Assembly: GCF_020379485.1 (NCBI RefSeq)
Contig: NC_063436.1
Location: forward strand, 23,372,423 to 23,436,422
DNA: 64,000 nt
Source of the DNA: Brassica napus
Taxonomy: Eukaryota; Streptophyta; Magnoliopsida; Brassicales; Brassicaceae
Reading direction: 5' to 3'
Below are positions 55,960-64,000 of the stretch, one piece after another. How positions within the stretch are numbered: the first letter of the stretch is position 1; each line of letters starts with the position of its first letter. Made by a program: the position numbers and the translations under genes. The notes below the pieces were generated by a model, which had not been told where the DNA came from, made no database searches, and worked only from the letters and a program-made list of their open reading frames with translations.

Positions 55960-58872
55960 CTAAGTGGCGTAGGTTATCCTGAAACGCTCCTTAATATAGT
56001 CGCCGGCGAGTATAGGCGGGAATCTGCGCCATATAGAGACGAGGAGTTATATGATCCAAATATTTGAAAAAACAATTGGACTGAGATTCAGTAAAGTTTT
56101 TTCTCAAATACCTTGCAGGAGAAGTTTCGCTGCAACAAGTCTTCAAGCATTCTACATTACAATCTGGATTGGGAACTAAGAAGAACGCCACCTATCCAAA
56201 AAAAAAAACTTCTACTTAGACTAATTGTTTTGACACAAAATTTTAACAATTTGTATATTAATTAGAAAAAAAGAAGAAGTTACCGAGTAGCGCTCTTTTC
56301 CCACCGGCATCACTCTGTGCAACGTAGACCTAAACTTCCATTACAAGAAAACACGACATGTTTCATTCAGACAAAACCCAGAAACCAAACTCACTTCCAT
56401 ACTAATAAAGAAAATTGGAAGTTTACCGGAACAATCCGTTGGTCCATCTCTCCATCAAATCACCAATGTTGACGATAAACGCCCTAGGGTTAACGAAGTC
56501 CCAGAATTTTTCAACAATTGTTTCTAATCAACAGACCTACAAAATCAAGTTAGGTAGAAGCTAGACTTACCCTCCGAGTCTAGGAACATCTTCCCAAGTG
56601 CGTGGTTGTTTCGATTTGTCTCTACAAACCTAAGAGTTCACAGACAGTGTAAGGACATAAGGTTACTAACTACTAAGAGAAATAGCATGATGACAAGAAT
56701 CAAGAGACATAATTACCTGAAGTCCTGGAACTTCATCAGTCAAAAGAAGAGTGACCGTTCCATAATCTGAGTGAGCTGAGGCACCATATGTTTCTACATC
56801 CGATGAAATCACTTCACCTATAATCATCATTAGAGGAGAAGAGATCAAAACCTGACTCCAACTCCTGGAATATGTTTCAAGTTTCCACTGATTACATTTT
56901 GTTTTGGATAAATGTGCCTCTGCTATGTTATAAGATCTCAGTCTTAACAGAATTAACCGGAATTTGATGCACAGACATACCTGGATAGCGTATGAGCCGA
57001 ACAACTGCTGCAGGATCATTCAAGGCTCCAATTTTAATGAAGAAGTCCTCATCTAAATCTAATGCCAAGGCAACCAAGCCGAGCAACTTTCTACCCACGG
57101 ACCTTAAAGCAGCGAAGCAATATATTAAACGCAACTAGCAAACTGATCTAGGAAAGGAATATGGAAGCTCAAAGAGATAAAAATAAGTTGAAAATAATAT
57201 TATTTTAAGAATACACGAAAACCTGCGATCTAAGTGGCTACGATAGACTATATTTTAGCCTTACCATCAAGGTCGAAATCTAACTAACTTTTGAAATGGA
57301 ATTGAGACCGAGACGCGGTGGCAGTGTGTTGTTTAAGATAAACTTTGCAGAAGAGGGAAAAATGCTTACATTACATTCTTGTAGTAACATTCCATGGTTT
57401 GCCTCCATGATGGCAAGAGATCTTCACAATACACATAACCAGTGAGAGAGGTAAAGACAAAAATATTTGGATAAAAACCTATGAACAGAACAGGTAGCAA
57501 GAAAATACTTTCAGAAGGCCATTGATTTGGGTAACACTGACCGCGAACGCCTTCTGAAGAGCCAAGAAAAAAGCTTTCCTTGGAATCACCTAACAAAGAA
57601 AGATGAACCGGTCATGGGTATATTGCTTTAAGTTTTGGTGATTATAGAATTCTTAAAGAGATTAAATTTTAGTTGTTAAAATATATATATACGAATTGTT
57701 TAGTAACTGTTTCAAATCCCATAAATGATGAATTTAGGAGCATGATTTATGAAAGTTCTTAGGGTGAGGTTTTTAACGGAATATATAAAACCGTCTTTTA
57801 ACTTTTAACTAAAAAGGTAAGAACCAGCTCTTAAATAAAATATTTAAAAACCAGTTGTTAGTTTTTTTAGTTAAAGATTAAGAGACGGTTTCTTATATTC
57901 CACCAAGAACTCCATTCTAAAAACCCCTCCATTAATCTATTAGGGATAAATGTTCCACATCGGATATTGGAAGAGATCCTTAACAATATATAAGATGGAT
58001 GGGCCACTCTACTTAGTACCAATTGGTTTTAGGTTAGAAGTCCATCTAGCTTAACATGGTATCAGAGTCCGATCCATGCAGTCCAATCCGATCCATTATC
58101 GATCCAGCCTAAAGTCGGCCCATCGATCCTTCCCCGAACATTCCGAGATTGACGCTCAAAGAGCCATCATCTCGAGGGGACGTATTAGGGATAAATGTCC
58201 CACATCGGATATTAGAAGGGATCCTTAGCAATATATAAAATGGATAGACCACTCCACTTAGCACCAATTGGTTTTAGGTTGGAAACCCATCTAGCTTAAC
58301 ATATTCATGCTCTAAGGATCTGATCTGCTCAGAAATCCATATGCAAAATGTTAAAACATGAGCAAAACCTATGGTGGTCAAGGACGTGTCGAGTTTCTCA
58401 GCATACAGTGGAGTATAACCGAGAAAATCACGGTGTAGTGAAACCATCTTATCCTCTAGTGGGAGATTGAAGAATCTTTTGCTCTCCCTGAAAACCCCTT
58501 CCATCAATTCTTCCGGGATGCCATGATTTTTAACATAGAAGAATCCATGTTCCACACATGCCTTATATAACACAGACAAATAACATCAAACAGTTTATTA
58601 GTATAGAGACATGATCTCAACACTCAAGCAAACAAACACCTCAATTTTCGTCAATTGATGCTATAGGTACTAGGCATATGACTCCTATGATAGGAGCCCT
58701 ATCATCACCGTCACTTACTACTATTGTCATTTACTACTACTACTCTGACTCTTGTAAACAAATAACAGAGATAGAGAGAGATGTGAATAAGAACCCGGCG
58801 AATCAACCGTGCAGTGGTGATTTTGTCCGGTGAAGAAATATCAACGATCGGAAGTACAAGTGACGTCTCCAT
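55960..58872 (-). CDS. 2-oxoglutarate/Fe(II)-dependent dioxygenase
   Basis: I can place eleven exons on the minus strand: 58795-58872, 58369-58561, 57509-57589, 57370-57421, 57102-56981, 56817-56717, 56629-56571, 56483-56427, 56329-56284, 56191-56112 and 56023-55960. They sum to 933 bases, exactly 311 codons including stop, with all phases compatible. The N-terminal DIOX_N region contains 'ACVEHGFFYVKNHGIP'. The iron site is H191-S-D193 in 'GASAHSDYGTVTLLLTDE' and His252 in 'STLHRVMPVGKERYSV'; the 2-oxoglutarate-binding arginine is in RYS (261-263). The C terminus is 'RFPPILAGDYIKERF'. The substrate is unknown; the family includes gibberellin and flavonoid oxygenases, but this clade is uncharacterised to me. 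Intron 2 carries a TRIM and a MITE. Position fits Arabidopsis At4g16765/At4g16770. Confidence 0.88.
57737..57937. mobile_element. Fold-back MITE in intron 2 of the dioxygenase gene
   Basis: The two halves are near-complementary: 'ggaatatataaaaccgtctt...agctcttaaata' against 'aaatatttaaaaaccagttg...gacggtttcttatattcc'. The whole can fold into a long hairpin of about 80 paired bases. The start (GGAGCATGATTTATG) recalls the smaller fold-back element at 13067. The TRIM next to it abuts its right end. Confidence 0.65.
57938..58301 (+). mobile_element. TRIM retrotransposon (364 bp) in intron 2 of the dioxygenase gene
   Basis: Two 119-bp terminal repeats (57938-58056 and 58183-58301) start TATTAGGGATAAATG and end TAGCTTAACA. 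Directly after the first comes TGGTATCAGAG (58057-58067), the primer-binding site complementary to initiator methionine tRNA. Directly before the second comes a purine tract (CGAGGGGA, about 58174-58181). The flanks TAATC (57933-57937) and TATTC (58302-58306) are a 5-bp target duplication with one mismatch. With only about 126 bases between the repeats and no coding capacity, this is a classic crucifer TRIM. The LTRs differ by several substitutions, so the insertion is not recent. Confidence 0.9.
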
Positions 58873-59241
58873 TTTCGTAATCTCTTATCGTTTTGTGACT
58901 GATACGGTGCAAAAATACTAGTAATAGATTGAATGTCCGGTGAATGTTCTATCTTTTTAACGTCATGTCATCACTGTGTGACTGATTAACTGACACATCA
59001 GCTCAGCTTTTACGGTGCAAAATAATTGAATAAAATATCTGCGAATATAGTAGGCCATAAAGGGCTTATAGAAATTTCACTTCACAGATTAAATCCATTT
59101 AGGCATGCGGCTCATCTCTTTTTTTTTGTGCAACGCGGCTGATCTCATAATATTCAAGGTTTTAAGTTTTAACATGAGACACTTTTGTTTTAATTTAAGA
59201 AAGTCTCAAGCTTCTCAGGAGATAGAATTTGAGGCAAGTTA
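58873..59241. other. Promoter side of the dioxygenase gene
   Basis: This is the presumed 5' flank of the dioxygenase gene up to the Helitron start. No clear TATA box in the first 60 bases. No other gene. Confidence 0.4.
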
Positions 59242-59755
59242 TCTATACTAGGAATCATTCCTAAAAATCTACTTAAACAAGGTTATTGGACCATTTCACT
59301 AGACTTAACTATTTATTTGGTCTTAACTTATATTTTTCAAACTATATAAATACTTTACATAATTTAAATGAATTCATTTATTATTCTCTTATAGTCTATT
59401 ATATAATTGCTCTAACAATAAATCCATATAGATATATGACAAATTATTCAAATGTGATCATTACCACATATAATTTTATTAATAGTATAAATTTTTAATG
59501 GTTTAGTTATGTTTAATAGGTATATAATTTGTATTTTAAAATTTTAAATACTCATTTGGTCCTTACTTTGGTTTCTATTTTTTCTATGTTCGATTATTTA
59601 TGAAATTCAGCTTAATTTTGAGTTTTTTTCCAGTTTGGTACAGTTCAATGCACTCTGGTAAATATACTCAAACCTATACATTATCTCTTATATAAGAAGA
59701 ATTTATTTAATTTCAAAAATAAATCCGCGCTTAGAAGGCGCGGGTCAAAATCTAG
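59242..59755 (+). mobile_element. Short Helitron, same family as 361-2265
   Basis: The 5' end is TCTATACTAGGAATCATTCC after A at 59241. The 3' end is hairpin CCGCGC...GCGCGG at about 59733-59743, then CTAG at 59752-59755 and T. The first 70 bases ('aaaaatctacttaaa', 'ttggaccatttca') and last 150 bases ('ctcatttggt', 'cagtttggtac', 'aaaaataaatccgcgctt') align with the copy at 361-2265. Without the nested MITE of that copy, the two differ by internal deletions. Confidence 0.85.
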
Positions 59756-60865
59756 TATTACTTTACAAGTTCTGATTCGTATATCAAGATGGCATATATT
59801 GTTATGGTTATTAACATCAAAAACTATAACAATTCTCAAAAAGAAAAAACATCCTAAGCTGTATAAACGTACAGTAATACTGTTTTTACTTCTAATACAT
59901 ACATGAAAGTCAATTAGTTTTATAGAAAAAGGACATAAAACGAAAAAGACAGATTATTTTAGTATTTTTGTGTTGAAGATCATGACAAACAATGCAGACA
60001 CTTATTAGTTATTATACATGGGAAACGTTTCGGAAACGTCAGTTGAGTGCAATACCCGTGAATCATAGAAATCAGAAATGATTCAAACTTTACGAATACA
60101 CAAAGTACTGTAAATCGTAAATCTATGACGTCGGAAGTTCTTTGTATGTTGAAAGGTTGATCAGTTTGGACCACAGAGATGTCACTACTATGCGTAATAC
60201 GTCTGCAATATAAGGGTAAGTTTAATTAGTCTGCAATATAAGGTTAAGTTTAATTGATCATGTGGTCTTCCAATTTATTGTTTTTTATAGTTTTTGTGGG
60301 ATTAAAAAGTCTTTAAACAATTAGAAATTAAAACCAAATTATACGAAAGGTGGAAACTCTACTGTTGACAATATTAATTCTGTCACCAAACAGAACTACA
60401 TTATTAATTCCCATAAAATATAATTTTTTTTCTTTGATATTTTATTCAATGAGTGAAAGTCTAAATAGACAGAGCTTTACAAAATAAAACAAAGGTTCAA
60501 AAATGAGCAAAATGATATCCTAACATTTGATTAGGAGCCCAACATTTGACACCTTTAGGTTGAATCTTGATCACCCAAGATCAATTCCTATAGCCCATGA
60601 ATTCTCCCTTCTTATAAGAAAGAAAGCTTTGTCTTTTATTGCATTTTAGGTAGTAATCTAGTTTAAAATCATCTCAAAAACTGGTAGCACTTAGATTAAG
60701 CATGGTCTTACATTCTCTTTGCATCATAATCACTTAGGATTGGTTTGACATCCTTTAATCTACAACATTTGATTAGGAGCCTTGAAACTCCTATCATCAC
60801 AAAACAATCGTAACAACAAAAGTCTAACACAAAGGCCAGTCTATATAATACTTTTGAAGCCATAA
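59756..60865. other. Gene-free stretch
   Basis: An imperfect duplication ('agtctgcaatataaggttaagtttaatt') occurs at about 60200-60255. A patch at 60420-60720 has transposon-like wording ('aacatttgattaggagcc' occurs twice, about 60522 and 60764), but no termini were found. Confidence 0.4.
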
Positions 60866-61608
60866 GAACATCTCTAATGGTTGGCTTCATTTTTATCTTC
60901 AAAAGTTCACTATTTTCAAAATGAAAAAAAAAATGAAGTAACATTCACTCCAATGGTTTGCTTCATTTCTTTCTTATAAAAGAAATATTCTAAGTATATT
61001 CCATCTCCACTTTATCATTAATTATCAATAGACACCTTATACTTTTTTATATTTACTTATTTTACCTAACTATTTTGTTTTAACAATAATCCAACATAAT
61101 CATTATTTAATATAAATTTAATATTCTCATATAATGAGTTTATTACATAACATGAATAAACAAACACAAAAAACATCATAATTTGTATAAAAACACTATA
61201 TATAACTTTTTCTACAATTGATTAACAAAAGTATTTAGAATAAAAAATGAGCTTATTTATCTTTGATTCTTTTAAATCGAGTTAAACAGTTCTTAAAACA
61301 AATATTCATATGTTTTTAATATATACATCTGATTAGATAAAAATAATAGTCAAAATTTTGAAATTAATTGGATTATATTAAAGCATATAGTTTATTTTGG
61401 CAAAAGATAAAAATAAATAAAAGTTAAGGACCAATTTATAATGAAAAAGTTCATCTTCCAAAAATGAAGATATGTACAGTAGATCTTCAAATTTGAAGCA
61501 ACACTGTTTATTGCTTCATTTTGAAGCCAAAAATGAAGTAGGATTAGAGCAAAACTTACTTCAAAATGAAGCAAAAAGTGAAAAATGAAGTGGGGTTGGA
61601 GATGATCT
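60866..61608. mobile_element. MITE with CATCTC(T/C)AA-type termini and AATGAAG repeats
   Basis: The left end AACATCTCTAATGGTTGGCTTCA is mirrored by the right end TGAAGTGGGGTTGGAGATGATCT. Both subterminal zones are rich in TGAAG/CTTCA units in opposite orientation. The core is AT-rich DNA without genes. A short TAAG/TAAGT flank may be the duplication, but it is not certain. Confidence 0.6.
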
Positions 61609-62270
61609 AAGTCCAACAAAAGAAAACCGTTGGAGAAGAAAAGATCAGTCACCCACCACGTGTTCTAACGCTAGCGTTTGAGAAACACGCGTCAAGATAA
61701 GGATCCACCATCTTCCTCGGGTGTTAGAAAGGAGCCACGACGACGGAGCTCCAGAAGACTAACCGGAGAAGAAGCCATTCAAATAAAACAGCCCTAACCC
61801 AATCAAAATCGAAAATTCTAATCCGACGGATCAATCGTTTCAGTAAAGATAACTTAACTGCCTACAACCGACCTAACAATCTTCGATTTTCCTACATAAT
61901 CGATCATATATCTTTTATTATATTGATAAACTTGAAAATGAAACACTCCACACAAGGAAAGAGCAATCTAAGAGTCAGATGAAGAGACGGTTGAAACAGA
62001 GGACCACATAAACGATGATCGAACAAAAATCGGAAAAAAATCGGGAAAAAATGACGAAATCGGTGTTGTATGAACAACTGCTTTCCGGAGTCAAAATTCG
62101 GCGAAGATGGTACTGAAGAAACTACCTCTTCTCAGAGTCAAAGTCCGATGCACGGGAGAGTAGATCGGATTAAGATCCGGTGAATAAAACTCGAGAGTTT
62201 CTCTCTTCTATGTAAAATATTTTAGAGAGGGAATAGAGCTGAGAGAGAAAGCTCCACTGTTCCCATAAAA
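61609..62270. other. Non-repetitive, gene-like composition without an open frame
   Basis: This stretch has higher GC and wording like plant leader sequence ('ccggagaagaagcc' and similar), then 'gagaagaggtag'-like minus-strand text. Read on the minus strand it resembles a LINE or gene 5' UTR, but no start codon with a reasonable frame follows. It may be a captured promoter or transposon leader. Confidence 0.3.
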
Positions 62271-63699
62271 TATAATATATATGATGCTATGAATATGATT
62301 TACAAACTTGTTTGAAATGCAATAACCTTGAAATTAACCACGATTGACCAAGGTTGTCTAACGTACTGCATTGACTTTGTCACTTTCACACCTAAACGAT
62401 TGTTTTTCTTTTGTTATTATGTTAACATACCTAGAGTTCGTAAAAGTACGCAAGTACAATCGGTTGGTACAATATATATATATATAATATAAATTATAAA
62501 TTCAATCAGCTGACCAACTACATTACACAATAGATAGATAATCCTTTAGTTTGTCAAAGTTACTACTTTATATCCTACGCGGTGTTTTTATTGTTTAGTT
62601 TAGATTTTAAAATTAAAACAAAAGAACCGTTAGTTACTGGTTCTTAGAATGTTTATATAGACCAAAATATGTGAATTTATTCTTTTTTTTTCTGTCTCTT
62701 TTTAAGCCCATATTATTTGTCAAAAACACTTTTGTAAATACAATCGGAAACTAATTTTAACAAAGGAATGTGCTCATGTCCATGCTTAGTCGGACACTAC
62801 AACGTAATCCGGATATTCAGTACTACTTAACTAACTAAAAACAAAACAATGATCATAATATACTAACTTTTAAGCACACATCAATTTTTTTATTTGTGGT
62901 TTTTCCTGGCAAACTTTTCATCTCTTATAACAAACAGACGGTTTACTACTTTTTGTGCCATACTGATTTTGATTGTACCCTTTATAGGACACATTCCAGC
63001 CATCCTAGAATATAGGAAGACGGCATAATAGACCAAAACTGATCTACTCTATCTAATTCAAGTTTATACTGCCCGTTAAGTCAGACTCATCCATGGAAAC
63101 TGCAAAACAACTGTATTCATATAATAATATAGTAGTTCTGAATAACTGCATTGTCACTTTTATTTTTCGTTTAGCTTCAACTAAGTTCAAATTTGTGTGT
63201 TTCTTAAAATATATATCCTATCTAGTACTTTTAAAAAGGAAAAAAAATTTATTTCGGTCACATTATGTTACAAACTCATGCATTTACAAAGTAACTAGTA
63301 ACCAATGCAACATTCATATATACCGTACGTAATTGTATTTTTTTTGTTTTTAAGATTACAATAGTAAAAGCAGTAATGGCGGCACTGCCCATCGAAGTAC
63401 CATTTGTAGTTTATAATTTTGTATCGTTTGCATGTTCCAAGAAAAATAGCAAGACCTTTTTCTTTAGAACACACGGAACTTGTAAAGACTAGTAGTAACG
63501 GAAACGGTCTAAAATATCCTAGAAAATGGCCAGCCAAAACATTCCTAGAATTTCAATATTCCTTAAAAATAGGAAGGCGGAAAACAAATCAAACAAAACA
63601 CAAAGTCAAGTCAAACAAACGAAGGTCAAAATGATAATAACTTTCAAAACTCAAGGCTAATAAAAATCCAAATTACGTGACAGCCGCCACCATGATGTT
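62271..63699. other. AT-rich intergenic region before the last gene
   Basis: No coding or RNA feature supported. It contains a short (TA)n run near 62470-62485. Confidence 0.4.
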
Positions 63700-63709
63700 T
63701 ATTTAAATA
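63700..63709 (+). promoter_or_regulatory. TATA box of the terminal gene
   Basis: TATTTAAATA lies 67 bases ahead of the ATG at 63776, with a CT-rich leader between. Confidence 0.55.
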
Positions 63710-63775
63710 CCCGAACATACTTTCTTTTGGCATCTATGGTCTTCTCCTATACAAACTCTCTCTACTCAATCGCTC

Positions 63776-64000
63776 ATGCAGACACTTACGCCTAACGTCG
63801 AGTTATTCCACGCGAAACGCAGACATTTCACATGCAGTACTCAAACCTCGACCTTCATCCCGACAAAGCCACTTTCTGTTTTTCCGGCGACTAAAAACAA
63901 CCGAGAACATCTCAGAAACCTAGAGAATGTTCTCAAGACCTCGTCAAACTCTATAGAAAACTTCAACAACAAGGTATCTTCTCGCCAAGACAAGACGACG
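63776..64000 (+). CDS. Unidentified protein, N-terminal 75 codons (cut by window edge)
   Basis: The frame is open from ATG at 63776 to the window end. The product starts [20 protein letters not shown] and is rich in Ser/Thr and basic residues, with almost no acid for the first 45 residues. This resembles a chloroplast transit peptide. The block '[19 protein letters not shown]' follows. From position alone it could be the class I phospholipase A1 of the DAD1-like group found a little further along the Arabidopsis interval (At4g16820), but I cannot confirm this without the lipase domain. An upstream ATG at 63736 opens a 19-codon frame that overlaps the main start. Confidence 0.5.
   Translation, partial: MQTLTPNVELFHAKRRHFTCSTQTSTFIPTKPLSVFPATKNNREHLRNLENVLKTSSNSIENFNNKVSSRQDKTT

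Overview
This is a window of a plant nuclear genome from the family Brassicaceae, very probably Brassica or a close relative. The evidence is AT-rich intergenic DNA, spliced genes with GT-AG introns, many Helitron ends of the crucifer type, and a gene order that, from what I remember of Arabidopsis chromosome 4, follows the At4g16640-At4g16770 interval. A 100-base run of N at 23469-23568 marks an assembly gap. The synteny is recalled, not computed.

Layout. 1-2414: the 3' part of an FBD/LRR F-box gene whose intron holds a Helitron, which itself holds a hAT MITE. 3609-11300: a pile of minus-strand Helitrons. The largest carries a dead papain-like cysteine protease and is itself hit by a small plus-strand Helitron. 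11560-12654: an intact intronless matrix metalloproteinase. 13265-13930: a spliced-looking chimera of prolyl 4-hydroxylase and receptor-kinase exons. 14699-15451: an unrecognised protein. 16650-17945: a broken PPR gene. 18131-20863: MITE-like repeats.

21241-32454 is the gene-dense conserved block: an O-fucosyltransferase gene cut by the assembly gap, an ER-lumenal HSP70/HSP110-type chaperone gene with an HDEL end, a tiny single-membrane-span protein gene, and the RPL15 gene. 33003-35675 holds an exostosin (GT47) relic, a LINE RNase H relic, and a truncated, frameshifted COG4 copy between possible Helitron ends. 36000-49900 is essentially gene-free and packed with Helitrons and MITEs.

49946-50479 is an intact DREB/ERF transcription factor gene. 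51621-52650 is a LINE relic. 55960-58872 is an eleven-exon 2-oxoglutarate/Fe(II) dioxygenase gene; its second intron holds a TRIM retrotransposon and a fold-back MITE. 59242-59755 is a second copy of the Helitron family seen at 361-2265. The last 225 bases begin an unidentified gene.

The genes do not form an operon or a dedicated pathway; they are ordinary neighbours on a plant chromosome. I found no convincing new molecular system. The most interesting signals are transposon-driven gene capture and exon shuffling, a good ER-stress element and start-overlapping uORF ahead of the ER chaperone, and a cluster of single-base indels in that chaperone that needs resolving as sequence error or true decay.
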